Shown here piece by piece: positions 35,452-44,647 of a DNA stretch of 64,000 nt (its first letter is position 1; the number at the start of each line of letters is the position of its first letter). Under the pieces are notes generated by a model, which saw only the letters and a program-made list of their open reading frames with translations, was not told the origin of the DNA and did no database searches. A program made the translations under genes and the position numbers. The DNA comes from Devosia sp. 66-22 (GTDB taxonomy: Bacteria; Pseudomonadota; Alphaproteobacteria; Rhizobiales; Devosiaceae): NCBI GenBank assembly GCA_001899065.1, contig MKUZ01000018.1, positions 101,158-165,157 on the forward strand. Reading direction: 5' to 3'.

Positions 35452-36237
35452 ATGAGACTCAATTCGAAAGTGACCTGGGGCCTCGCATGGACGGGCCTCG
35501 CGGTGGTTCTGGCCGTCCCCTCGGCCGACTACATCACCGGCCGCCTCGGCGGCGGCGGTGACAAGGCTGCCGTTCTCACTTCCGACATCGACCCGGTCAA
35601 GGCGGCGACGACCACGACCGTCACCACGGTCAAGACCAAGAACGGCATCTCCATTGTGCCCGCCGGCAGCACGCCGCCGGCTGCCGATCCGGTCGAGAAG
35701 GCGTTGAACAGCGGCAAGAAGCTGCCCAACTACATTTCGGACGGCGACAAGCCGGCCGAGAAGCCGACGCAGGTCGCCTCGCTGCCCGAGCCCGTCGCCG
35801 CGCCGACACCGTTCCCTGCCTGGGCCCGTCCCAAGGTCACGGCTCCAGCGATTCCCGCCATCACCACCCCGACGCCGACCGTCACGGCCACGACCTCGCC
35901 CGAGCCGGTCGTCATCGTCGACGACAAGACGCTCACCGGGTCGATCGCCGTGCCCGACACGACCGGGCCGCTGCCGCCGGCGCCCATCGTCGATGATTCG
36001 GAGAACTGGGACACCGAGAGCCTCCGGCAGTATCTCGAACGCCGGGGCATTCTCGAGGGCGGCGACGAGCGCAGCAGCGCCACCGTCACGCAGCGCTCCA
36101 ACACTTACGATCCCAACGGATTCTACCTCAACGAGGGCCCCAACAGCGACCGGACGACGCGCGAAACGCGCCGCCAGCGCCTGCAGCGGCTGTTCGAGGA
36201 GAGCGGCGACGATCCGGACAGCTTCACCCTGTTTTGA
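35452..36237 (+). CDS. Proline/threonine-rich membrane-anchored protein
   Basis: 261 residues. One hydrophobic segment at the N-terminus (TWGLAWTGLAVVLAVPSADY) works as an uncleaved anchor or signal. Residues of about 40-185 are a low-complexity linker rich in Pro, Thr and Ala. The C-terminal 75 residues are charged and partly helical (WDTESLRQYLERRGILEGG; ETRRQRLQRLFEESGDDPDS). Probably a periplasm-facing spacer protein of unknown role. ATG 35452 is preferred, but an in-frame GTG at 35434 is possible. Confidence 0.7.
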   Translation: MRLNSKVTWGLAWTGLAVVLAVPSADYITGRLGGGGDKAAVLTSDIDPVKAATTTTVTTVKTKNGISIVPAGSTPPAADPVEKALNSGKKLPNYISDGDKPAEKPTQVASLPEPVAAPTPFPAWARPKVTAPAIPAITTPTPTVTATTSPEPVVIVDDKTLTGSIAVPDTTGPLPPAPIVDDSENWDTESLRQYLERRGILEGGDERSSATVTQRSNTYDPNGFYLNEGPNSDRTTRETRRQRLQRLFEESGDDPDSFTLF

Positions 36238-36286
36238 CCTGCCCGAGCGGCCCGACTATGGTCCGCGCCGAAACGGAGCGGGGGCC

Positions 36287-37006
36287 ATGCCGTCGGTTTG
36301 GCAGCGTCTTGCTGACATCGTTGGGTCTGTAAGCGACCGCACCGGCGTGGCGGGCTCGCTCGCCAATCTGCTCGACCCCGACAACTGGCTTCCGGGCGGC
36401 CGTGACGCGGCCTTTACGCTGGCCCTCATTGCGCTCTCGGCCAAGATGGCGGTCGCCGACGGCGTCGCCACGGCGTCCGAGAGCCGCGCCTTCAAGCGCA
36501 CCGTCGAGATCCCGCCCGCGATCGAGCAGCAGGTCGACAGGGTGTTCGAGCTCGCCAAGCAGGACGTCGCCGGCTACGAGGCCTATGCCCGCAAGATCGG
36601 CCGCTTCTTCGCGCGCGAGCCCGACACTCTCGAGCACGTCCTCGACGGCCTGTTCTACATCGCCTCGGCGGACGGCATGGTGCATGAGGCCGAGCTCGAC
36701 TATCTCAAATCGGTCAGCGACATCTTCGGCTTCGATGAGGCGCGGTTCGAGCAGATCGCCAGCCAGCACGTCTACCTCGACCAGGGCATCGATCCCTATG
36801 TCGTGCTCGGCCTCGCGCCGGGCGCTGATCGCGACGAGGTCAAGCGCGTCTATCGCCTGCTGGTGGCCGAGCACCACCCCGACCGGCTGATCGCCAAGGG
36901 CGTGCCGGAGGAGCTGATCGACGTCGCGACCGCGCGCATGCAGGCGATCAACCACGCCTACAGTCAGATCATCAAACTGCCGCCGCCCCGGCCGGCTGCG
37001 ACTTGA
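36287..37006 (+). CDS. TerB-like and J-domain co-chaperone (DjlA-like)
   Basis: 239 residues. Residues of about 40-150 are a TerB-type helical domain with a paired pattern (LSAKMAVADGVATASESRAF; LFYIASADGMVHEAELDYL). Residues of about 170-235 form a J domain (PYVVLGLAPGADRDEVKRVY) with the HPD motif in AEHHPDRL, which stimulates DnaK. It lacks the membrane helix of E. coli DjlA. GGAGCGGGG lies close before the ATG. It precedes the RNase P RNA gene. Confidence 0.88.
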   Translation: MPSVWQRLADIVGSVSDRTGVAGSLANLLDPDNWLPGGRDAAFTLALIALSAKMAVADGVATASESRAFKRTVEIPPAIEQQVDRVFELAKQDVAGYEAYARKIGRFFAREPDTLEHVLDGLFYIASADGMVHEAELDYLKSVSDIFGFDEARFEQIASQHVYLDQGIDPYVVLGLAPGADRDEVKRVYRLLVAEHHPDRLIAKGVPEELIDVATARMQAINHAYSQIIKLPPPRPAAT

Positions 37007-37031
37007 CGGGCGAGGAAATCGACCGCACATA

Positions 37032-37404
<373 letters not shown>

Positions 37405-37510
37405 TTCCTCCCGCTGCGTTTGCTTAATGGAATCTCAACCGGGCTCGGACAAAGTTACCGGATGATTGCGTACCGGCCCGTCTTGGGCCGGCTGGGAGTT
37501 GCTGCGGGGA

Positions 37511-38497
37511 ATGGCCAAGCCGGACGCGAGCGAGCAGAGCGTGCCGCATGTGCCGGTGCTCATGGCCGAAGTGCTGGAGGCGCTCGCCCCGCTGCCGGGT
37601 AGTCACATCGTCGATGGCACCTTCGGCGCCGGTGGCTACTCGCGAGCGCTGCTCGAAGCCGGCGCGTCCGTTACTGCCATCGACCGCGACCCCAATGTGA
37701 AGCCCTTCGCCGACGCGCTGTCGGCGCGATTTCCGAGTCGCTTCAACTTCGTAGCCGGCGCCTTTGCCGAACTGGATCAATTGGTGAGCGCGCCTGTCGA
37801 CGGCGTCGTGCTCGATATCGGCGTGTCCTCGATGCAGCTCGACGAGGCCGATCGCGGCTTTTCGTTCATGCGCGACGGCCCGCTGGACATGCGTATGGCT
37901 GGCGAGGGGGACACCGCCGCCGACCTCGTCAACGGTCTAGCGGAAGCGGACCTCGCCGACCTGCTGTTTGCCTATGGCGAGGAGCGCAAGTCGCGCCGCA
38001 TCGCCCATTCGATCGTCGCCGCGCGTGCCGCCCATCCGATTGCCACGACGGCGGAGTTGGCTCGCCTGATCGAGAAGTCCATCGGCCGCAAGCCCGGCGA
38101 CGCGCATCCGGCGACACGCAGCTTCCAGGCCCTGCGCATCGCCGTGAACGACGAGTTCGGACAATTGGTCGAAGGGCTGTTCGCCAGCGAGCGCCTTCTC
38201 GTAGAGGGCGGGCGGCTCGCCGTCGTGACCTTCCATTCGCTAGAGGACCGCATCGTCAAGCGCTTCCTCGACCCGGACAAGGGTGGCCCGGCACAGTCGC
38301 GTCACCTGCCGCAGGCTGTCGCGGAAGACCGGCGCTGGGTTGGCGTGGCCAAGGCCGTCAAGCCGAGCGCGTCGGAGGTGACCCGCAATCCCAGGGCACG
38401 GTCGGCGATCCTGCGCGCCGCGCATCGTTCCGTAGCAGCGGCACGGCCCGCCAACTTTGCCGGCCTCGGCGCGCCACGCTTCAAGGGGGCGGCATGA
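37511..38497 (+). CDS. rsmH: 16S rRNA (cytosine1402-N4)-methyltransferase RsmH
   Basis: MraW/RsmH, SAM-dependent methylation of C1402 in the ribosomal P site. 328 residues. HVPVLMAEVLEAL near residue 13, SAM motif VDGTFGAGGYSRALLEAG near 33, DGVVLDIGVSSMQLD near 97, then DMRM and VTFHSLEDRIVKRF near 240. ATG 37511 is preferred over an earlier start since homology begins there; GGGAG lies 12 bases upstream. A hairpin (37473-37491) sits just ahead of that ribosome site. First gene of the dcw cluster; mraZ, which usually precedes it, is missing. Confidence 0.95.
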   Translation: MAKPDASEQSVPHVPVLMAEVLEALAPLPGSHIVDGTFGAGGYSRALLEAGASVTAIDRDPNVKPFADALSARFPSRFNFVAGAFAELDQLVSAPVDGVVLDIGVSSMQLDEADRGFSFMRDGPLDMRMAGEGDTAADLVNGLAEADLADLLFAYGEERKSRRIAHSIVAARAAHPIATTAELARLIEKSIGRKPGDAHPATRSFQALRIAVNDEFGQLVEGLFASERLLVEGGRLAVVTFHSLEDRIVKRFLDPDKGGPAQSRHLPQAVAEDRRWVGVAKAVKPSASEVTRNPRARSAILRAAHRSVAAARPANFAGLGAPRFKGAA

Positions 38498-38871
38498 TCC
38501 GCACGCTCAACATCATCCTGGTCATCACCAGCATCTGTGCGCTGGTGGGGGTCTACGCCCTCAAATATTCGGTCGAGGAAACGGCGAGCGAGAAGGCGGC
38601 AATCCAGCGCCTCATCGAGCGGCAGGAAGCCGACCTGTCTCTGCTCAAGGCGGACTGGGCCTTCCTCAACCAGCCGGCAAGCGTCGGTCCGATCGTCACG
38701 CGCCACGTCGCCGAGCTCAACCTGCAGACCCTGGCGCAGGAACAGTTCGGCCGCTTCGATACGCTGCCCATGCGCATGAAGGCTCCCGATTCCGGCGCGC
38801 TCGACTCGCTGTTCGAGGCTCTCGATTCCGGCGTCGATCCGATCCAGCAGCTCATCACGGAGGCCGAGTGA
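38494..38871 (+). CDS. ftsL: Cell division protein FtsL
   Basis: 125 residues with a short cytoplasmic start, one membrane helix (LNIILVITSICALVGVYALK) and a leucine-zipper coiled coil (AAIQRLIERQEADLSLLKAD). This is the bitopic form that joins FtsB and FtsQ at the divisome. Sequence conservation is low in this family; the call rests on topology and on the position between rsmH and ftsI. ATGA overlap with rsmH. Confidence 0.88.
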   Translation: MIRTLNIILVITSICALVGVYALKYSVEETASEKAAIQRLIERQEADLSLLKADWAFLNQPASVGPIVTRHVAELNLQTLAQEQFGRFDTLPMRMKAPDSGALDSLFEALDSGVDPIQQLITEAE

Positions 38872-40577
38872 TGGCGGCTATCACTGAAAGCGGCACGCCG
38901 ATTGCCATCGACGGCTCGCGCAAGACCCGTCGCAGCCTCACCAAGGCGCGCATCCGCTGGGTCATCGCGGCGCTCATCGTGATCTTCGGCGCGGTGGCCG
39001 GTCGCCTCGTCCAGCTGGGCATGGTCGAGCAGGACAACACCATCGAAGGGCAGACGCGCGATCTCATCACCGCGTCGCGCCCCGCGATCCTCGATCGCAA
39101 CGGCCTCGAGCTTGCCGTCGATATCCGCGTGCCGTCCCTGTTCGCAGAGCCGCGACGCATCATCGACGTCGAGGAGGCGGCGCAGGCCATCCATTCGGTG
39201 CTGCCCGACATCAATATTGACTGGCTCCGCCAACGCCTCACCGGCGACAAGGGCTTCGTTTGGATCAAGCGCGAGCTGACGCCCGCGATCCAGGAGCGCA
39301 TCATGCAGCTCGGCATTCCCGGGCTCGACTTCGTCACCGAGAGCAAGCGCTTCTATCCGGGTGGCACAGAGTCCTCGCATATCCTCGGCGCGGTCAACAT
39401 CGACAACCAGGGCATTGCCGGCATGGAAAAGGACATGGACGACGAGGGCGTCGCGCTCCTCCAGTCCATCGGCCTCGCTCGCGGCAACGAACTCGAGCCG
39501 GTGAACCTGTCGATCGACCTGCGCGTGCAGCATGTCATGCACAATGTGCTGGCCGATGCCCTCACCCGCTACAAGGCGATCGCCGCTGCCGGCGTGATGA
39601 TGGATGTCCACACGGGCGAAATCCTCGGGCTGGTCTCGCTGCCCGACTTCGACCCTAACAATCCGGTGACGGCGCTCGAAAAGGATCGGTTCAACCGCAT
39701 CACATCGGGCATCTACGAGCTGGGATCGACCTTCAAGACCGTGACGATGGCGGCCGCACTCGACAGCGGCAAGGTCCGCGTCACCGACAGCTTCGATGCG
39801 CGCTTCGGCGTCCGCTTCGGCCGCTTCACCATCGATGACTTCCACGGCAAGCACCGCGTGCTGACCGTGCCGGAAATCTACAAATACTCGTCAAACATCG
39901 GAACGATCAAAGTCATGCAGGCGCTGGGCAAGGATGAGTTCCGTGCCTTCCTGACCGAGCTGGGGTTCGACAAGCCAGCGCCCATCGAACTGCCCGAGCG
40001 CCGGCAGCCCAAGGTGCCCGAGAAGTTCTCCGAGATCGTCGCCGCCACCGCGAGCTTCGGGCACGGCCTGTCGATCTCGCCGCTGCACATGGTGCGGGCG
40101 ATCTCGGCCTTCGTGAATGGCGGCGACCTGCCGGTGCCGACGCTCTATCGCACCACGCCCGAAGAGGCCGAGAAGCGCTACCAGCCGGTTGTCTCGGAGG
40201 AGACAAGCGAGCGCATTCGCTACCTGATGCGTCTCAATGCCCTCGAAGGTTCGGGGTCGCGCATGAACAAATTCGCCGCCGGCTACCGGGCCGGCGGCAA
40301 GACCGGTACCGCCGAAAAGGTCGTGAACGGCCGTTACGATTCGTCCAAGTCGCTGGCCGTGTTCGCGTCGGCTTTCCCGCTCGACAATCCGCGCTACGCG
40401 ATGGTGATCCTGGTGGACGAGCCCCGCAACGAAAACGAGCAGTCCGGCCGCACGGCGGGTTGGAACGCTGGCGAGGCGACGGGCCGCATTGTACAGCGTG
40501 TCGCGCCGATGCTTGGCATCAGCCCCGAATTTGGCGACATCTTGGACCAGAAGCTTGTCCCTGCCGAACTCCGCTAG
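38871..40577 (+). CDS. ftsI: Septal peptidoglycan transpeptidase FtsI (PBP3)
   Basis: Inner-membrane class B penicillin-binding protein that cross-links septal murein with FtsW. 568 residues. N-terminal membrane helix near 30-50; pedestal domain with RPAILDRNGLELAVDI. Transpeptidase motifs: SxxK in GSTFKT near 285, SxN in KYSSNIG near 338 and KTGT in GGKTGTAEK near 476. The ATG at 38871 overlaps the ftsL stop (TGATG). The frame stays open upstream inside ftsL but is not coding there. Confidence 0.96.
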   Translation: MAAITESGTPIAIDGSRKTRRSLTKARIRWVIAALIVIFGAVAGRLVQLGMVEQDNTIEGQTRDLITASRPAILDRNGLELAVDIRVPSLFAEPRRIIDVEEAAQAIHSVLPDINIDWLRQRLTGDKGFVWIKRELTPAIQERIMQLGIPGLDFVTESKRFYPGGTESSHILGAVNIDNQGIAGMEKDMDDEGVALLQSIGLARGNELEPVNLSIDLRVQHVMHNVLADALTRYKAIAAAGVMMDVHTGEILGLVSLPDFDPNNPVTALEKDRFNRITSGIYELGSTFKTVTMAAALDSGKVRVTDSFDARFGVRFGRFTIDDFHGKHRVLTVPEIYKYSSNIGTIKVMQALGKDEFRAFLTELGFDKPAPIELPERRQPKVPEKFSEIVAATASFGHGLSISPLHMVRAISAFVNGGDLPVPTLYRTTPEEAEKRYQPVVSEETSERIRYLMRLNALEGSGSRMNKFAAGYRAGGKTGTAEKVVNGRYDSSKSLAVFASAFPLDNPRYAMVILVDEPRNENEQSGRTAGWNAGEATGRIVQRVAPMLGISPEFGDILDQKLVPAELR

Positions 40578-40593
40578 CGAGGATTCCCCGGTC

Positions 40594-42033
40594 GTGTCAT
40601 TCGCACTCGCAGAGCTGCTGGAAGGCGCTGGGGCCGCACTGCCTCGCCTGAAGGTGGAAGGTGTGAACGCCGACAGCCGCGCCATCCGGCCCGGTGAAGT
40701 GTTCTTCGCCATTCCCGGCCTCAAGACGCATGGCGATGCCTTCGCGGCACAGGCCAGGGCGAATGGCGCCAAGGCGATGGTGAGCAATCGGCGCCCGAGC
40801 GCCGACCCCGGCATCCCCGTGATCGTGGTGGACGACGTCCGCGCTGCCTATGCACGCGCCGCGGCCACGCAATACGCGCCGCCGCCCGAGACCATTGTCG
40901 GCGTCACCGGGACCAACGGCAAATCCTCGATCGTGTCCTTCGTGCGCCAGATCTGGTCGGCGTGCGGCCTCAGTGCCGCCAGCGTTGGTACGGTCGGCAT
41001 CGAGACCGCCAGCGGGCTTATCCCGGGCGAGTTGACGACGCCGGACGCGCTGTCGCTGCACCGCGACCTGGGAAACCTGCGCGCGCGAGGCATCGACCAC
41101 GTCGCGATGGAAGCGTCGAGCCAGGGACTGGATCAGCGCCGGGTTGATGGTGTCCGGTTTAGCGCCGTCGCCTTCACCAATCTCAGTCGCGACCACCTCG
41201 ACTACCATGCCGACATGGCCGAGTACCGTGATGCGAAGGTGCGGCTGTTCACGGATCTGATCGCCGAAGGCGGCGCGGCAGTCGTCAATGTCGACGATCC
41301 GGAACACGAGGCCTTCATGTTCGCGGCTCTGGCCAGCGGCGCAACGCTGATGACGGTGGGTCGCGAAGGCGCCTGGTTCGAGATCGAGTCCATCGTCAGA
41401 GAGGGATACGGGCAGCGGGTCAAGGGTCGCCTCGTGGGCGAGCCCGAGGAGTTTCACCTGCCGCTCACCGGCGCCTTCCAGGCGAGCAACGCTGTGGTCG
41501 CCCTCGGGCTCGCGATGGCGACCGGAGCTTCCAAGAAGGGGGCGATCGAGTCGCTTGGCAAGTTGAAGGGCGCGCGGGGCCGCCTTGAGCTCGTTGCCGA
41601 GCACAATGGCGCGGCGATCTTCGTCGACTACGCGCACAAGCCGGTGGCGCTCGAGACGGCTCTGACCGCGCTGCGCCCCTACGCGAGCAACCAGCTTCGG
41701 GTGGTGTTCGGCGCTGGTGGCGACCGCGACACGGGCAAGCGTCCCATGATGGGCGAGATCGCCGGCCGGCTGGCCGACAAGGCGATCGTGACCGACGATA
41801 ATCCGCGGACCGAGAATGCCGCAAGCATTCGCGCCGAGATCGTTGCCGCCGTGCCCGGCGCGGACGAGATCGGCGATCGCCGCAAGGCGATCGAGCACGC
41901 CGTGAGGTCGCTCGAGCCGGGCGACGTGCTGCTCATTGCGGGCAAGGGTCATGAGGACTATCAGATCGTCGGCACCACCAAGCACCACTTCTCCGACCAC
42001 GAAGTGGTCGCGGAGACGTTGAAGGACCTCTGA
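40594..42033 (+). CDS. murE: UDP-MurNAc-tripeptide synthetase MurE
   Basis: Cytoplasmic ligase adding meso-diaminopimelate to UDP-MurNAc-L-Ala-D-Glu. 479 residues. ATP loop VTGTNGKSS near residue 107; DNPR motif in TDDNPRTENA near 397, which marks diaminopimelate rather than lysine use. The GTG at 40594 is chosen: GAGGA lies 10 bases upstream and homology starts with SFALAELL. An earlier in-frame ATG lies inside ftsI. Confidence 0.94.
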   Translation: MSFALAELLEGAGAALPRLKVEGVNADSRAIRPGEVFFAIPGLKTHGDAFAAQARANGAKAMVSNRRPSADPGIPVIVVDDVRAAYARAAATQYAPPPETIVGVTGTNGKSSIVSFVRQIWSACGLSAASVGTVGIETASGLIPGELTTPDALSLHRDLGNLRARGIDHVAMEASSQGLDQRRVDGVRFSAVAFTNLSRDHLDYHADMAEYRDAKVRLFTDLIAEGGAAVVNVDDPEHEAFMFAALASGATLMTVGREGAWFEIESIVREGYGQRVKGRLVGEPEEFHLPLTGAFQASNAVVALGLAMATGASKKGAIESLGKLKGARGRLELVAEHNGAAIFVDYAHKPVALETALTALRPYASNQLRVVFGAGGDRDTGKRPMMGEIAGRLADKAIVTDDNPRTENAASIRAEIVAAVPGADEIGDRRKAIEHAVRSLEPGDVLLIAGKGHEDYQIVGTTKHHFSDHEVVAETLKDL

Positions 42034-43439
42034 TGCAGCCGCTCTGGACTGTCGCCGAAGCCGTCGCCGCAACCGGAGGACGGCCCGAGGGCCTATCCGA
42101 CGGCCCGCTTTCGTCCGTCTCGATCGACTCGCGTGAAGTCCAGCCCGAGGCGCTCTTCGTCGCCATCAAGGGCGACAGCCTCGATGGTCACGACTTCGTC
42201 GCCGCGGCTCTTGCAGCGGGTGCGTCGGCGGCGCTGGTCTCGGAGGCCTGGTACGCGACGCATCGCGGCGAGAAGCTGATCGTCGTGCCCGATCCGCTCA
42301 AGGCGTTGGAGGCCCTGGGCCGCGCCGCCCGGGCGCGGAGCAAGGCGCTGATCGTGGCGGTGACCGGCAGTGCCGGCAAAACCACCACCAAGGAGGCCAT
42401 CCGCACGGTGCTCGCCGGCGCCGGCCAGACGCATTACTCGATCAAGTCGTTCAACAACCATTGGGGCGTGCCGCTGATGCTGGCGCGCCTGCCGCGCGAG
42501 GCGCAGTTCGGCGTGTTCGAGATCGGCATGAACCACGCCGGGGAAATCACGCCGTTGGTCAAGCTCGTGCGGCCGCACATCGCAGTCGTCACGACCGTCG
42601 CCGCGGCCCACCTCGAATTCTTCCCCTCGATCTCGGATATCGCGAGAGCTAAGGCCGAAATCTTTGAGGGGCTGGAAGACGGCGGCGCGGTGATCCTCAA
42701 CGCCGACCACGAGTATCTCCACATCCTGTTCGCGCGTGCTCGCGAACTGGGGATCGGGCGCGTCATCACCTATGGTTACGACGATGAAGCGGACTATCGG
42801 ATCGCGACACCCGAAGTGGCCGGCGCGCGTACCTTTGCGCGGGTCACGCAGGGCGGCGAGCCGTTCGACCTCAACCTCCAGGTCCGCGGTCGCCACATGA
42901 TCGCCAACGCGACCGCGGCGCTGATCGTCTCGCAGGTGGCGGGGATGGACCGGTACGCCGCGCTGCGCGAACTGGCCGAGTTCGGCGCGGCCGAGGGCAG
43001 GGGACAGACGACGCGCGTGGGTCCCTATGACAAGCCGCTGCTGCTGGTCGATGAGAGCTACAACGCCAATGTCGCTTCGATGAACGCGGCAATGGAAGTG
43101 TTCGCGATGGTTGCCCCGCCGGGGGGCAAGAAAGTACTGGTGCTGGGCGACATGCTGGAGCTTGGCGAGCAGGGAGCGGAGCTCCACCGCTCCCTCAAGA
43201 AGGCGGTGCTTGCCACTGGCGCAACACAGGTTTTTCTCGTCGGCAAAGCTATCGAGCCGTTGGCCGACGATCTTGAAGGCAGCCTTGTGGCGGGCCGCGC
43301 CAGGCGCATCGAAGACCTGATGGAACCCATCTTGTCGAGCCTTGCGTTCGGCGATGCTGTTATGATCAAAGGGTCGAAAGGCGTGCGCCTTGCGTCGCTG
43401 GTCGCCCAGATCAAGCAGCGCTTTTCGGCAACCGCCTAA
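42033..43439 (+). CDS. murF: UDP-MurNAc-tripeptide:D-Ala-D-Ala ligase MurF
   Basis: Adds D-Ala-D-Ala to complete the UDP-MurNAc-pentapeptide. 468 residues. ATP loop VTGSAGKTTTKEAIR near 111, then YSIKSFNNHWGVPLMLAR near 135, FEIGMNHAGEI near 163 and LLVDESYNANVASMNAA near 337. Start overlaps the murE stop as TGATG. Confidence 0.96.
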   Translation: MQPLWTVAEAVAATGGRPEGLSDGPLSSVSIDSREVQPEALFVAIKGDSLDGHDFVAAALAAGASAALVSEAWYATHRGEKLIVVPDPLKALEALGRAARARSKALIVAVTGSAGKTTTKEAIRTVLAGAGQTHYSIKSFNNHWGVPLMLARLPREAQFGVFEIGMNHAGEITPLVKLVRPHIAVVTTVAAAHLEFFPSISDIARAKAEIFEGLEDGGAVILNADHEYLHILFARARELGIGRVITYGYDDEADYRIATPEVAGARTFARVTQGGEPFDLNLQVRGRHMIANATAALIVSQVAGMDRYAALRELAEFGAAEGRGQTTRVGPYDKPLLLVDESYNANVASMNAAMEVFAMVAPPGGKKVLVLGDMLELGEQGAELHRSLKKAVLATGATQVFLVGKAIEPLADDLEGSLVAGRARRIEDLMEPILSSLAFGDAVMIKGSKGVRLASLVAQIKQRFSATA

Positions 43440-43460
43440 AGGGACGGAGACGCGTCGCGT

Positions 43461-44546
43461 ATGCTCTATTTCCTCGGCCAGTTGGGCGAGAGCCTCTCGG
43501 CGTTCAACGTCTTCCGCTACATCACATTCCGAACAGCCGGCGCGGTCGTGACCGCGCTGTTCTTCGTCTTCCTGTTCGGGCCAGGCATGATCGCAGCGCT
43601 CCGCGTCCGCCAGGGTCGCGGGCAGCCGATCCGCGAGGACGGTCCGCAGAGGCATCTGCTGACCAAAAAGGGCACGCCCACGATGGGTGGGCTGATGATC
43701 CTCGCGGGTGCGGTGATTTCGATCCTGCTGTGGTCCAACCTCAGCAACGTCTATGTCTGGGCCGTGCTGTTCGTGACCATCGGCTTCGGCGCTATCGGGC
43801 TCTACGACGACTACCTCAAGGTCACCAAGATGTCGCACAAGGGCTTCAGCGGCTGGCAGCGGCTGCTGATCGAAGCCCTGATCGCCCTCATTGCCGGCTA
43901 TGTCATCGCCTCGGTCACCGACCCGGCGATCGCCAACCAGTTGATGTTCCCCTTCATCAAGGGGTCGGGCGTTCCGCTGTCCTATGCCTTCTACCTGTTC
44001 GCGGCCTTCATCATTGTGGGCGCGGGCAACTCGGTGAACTTTACCGACGGCCTCGACGGGCTCGCCATCGTGCCGGTGATGGTCGCGGCAGCCTGCTTCG
44101 GGCTGATCGCCTACCTCGTGGGCAACGCCAACTTCGCCGAGTATCTGTTCATCAACAACGTGCCCGGAACCGCCGAGCTCTCGGTCGTCTGCGGGGCGCT
44201 GATCGGGGCGGGGCTCGGGTTCCTGTGGTTCAACGCCCCACCGGCGCAGATCTTCATGGGCGACACCGGCTCGCTCGCCCTCGGCGGCGCGCTCGGCACA
44301 ATCGCTGTTGCGACCAAGCACGAGCTGGTGCTGGCGATCATCGGCGGGCTGTTTGTCCTCGAGACGGTGTCGGTGATCGTCCAGGTACTGTCGTTCAAGC
44401 TGACCGGCAAGCGCGTGTTCAAGATGGCCCCCATCCACCACCATTTCGAGATGATGGGATGGACGGAGAGCCAGGTCGTGATCCGGTTCTGGATCATTTC
44501 CTTCGTGCTCGCCCTGATCGGGCTCAGCTCGCTCAAGCTGCGCTGA
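43461..44546 (+). CDS. mraY: Phospho-MurNAc-pentapeptide translocase MraY
   Basis: Integral membrane enzyme making lipid I from UDP-MurNAc-pentapeptide and undecaprenyl phosphate. 361 residues with about ten helices. Conserved motifs: [13 protein letters not shown] near 71, [13 protein letters not shown] near 110 with its Asp pair, [14 protein letters not shown] near 193, [12 protein letters not shown] near 268 and [12 protein letters not shown] near 323 with the catalytic histidines. No murD follows, unlike in most relatives. Confidence 0.97.
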   Translation: MLYFLGQLGESLSAFNVFRYITFRTAGAVVTALFFVFLFGPGMIAALRVRQGRGQPIREDGPQRHLLTKKGTPTMGGLMILAGAVISILLWSNLSNVYVWAVLFVTIGFGAIGLYDDYLKVTKMSHKGFSGWQRLLIEALIALIAGYVIASVTDPAIANQLMFPFIKGSGVPLSYAFYLFAAFIIVGAGNSVNFTDGLDGLAIVPVMVAAACFGLIAYLVGNANFAEYLFINNVPGTAELSVVCGALIGAGLGFLWFNAPPAQIFMGDTGSLALGGALGTIAVATKHELVLAIIGGLFVLETVSVIVQVLSFKLTGKRVFKMAPIHHHFEMMGWTESQVVIRFWIISFVLALIGLSSLKLR

Positions 44547-44647
44547 CTCGCAAATCGCAACTTTGCTCACTCCTTGCTAACCAAGCGGGCGCTACGATGC
44601 GTCCGAGTATGCGTTAGGGAGCCGCCGGGCCGGGCGGCGACAGAGTG

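Noticed and set aside
42093-44570. Long minus-strand frame of 825 codons across murF and mraY
   Set aside because: Antisense to two essential, well-recognised genes; low-complexity His/Asp/Arg composition and no recognisable domain.
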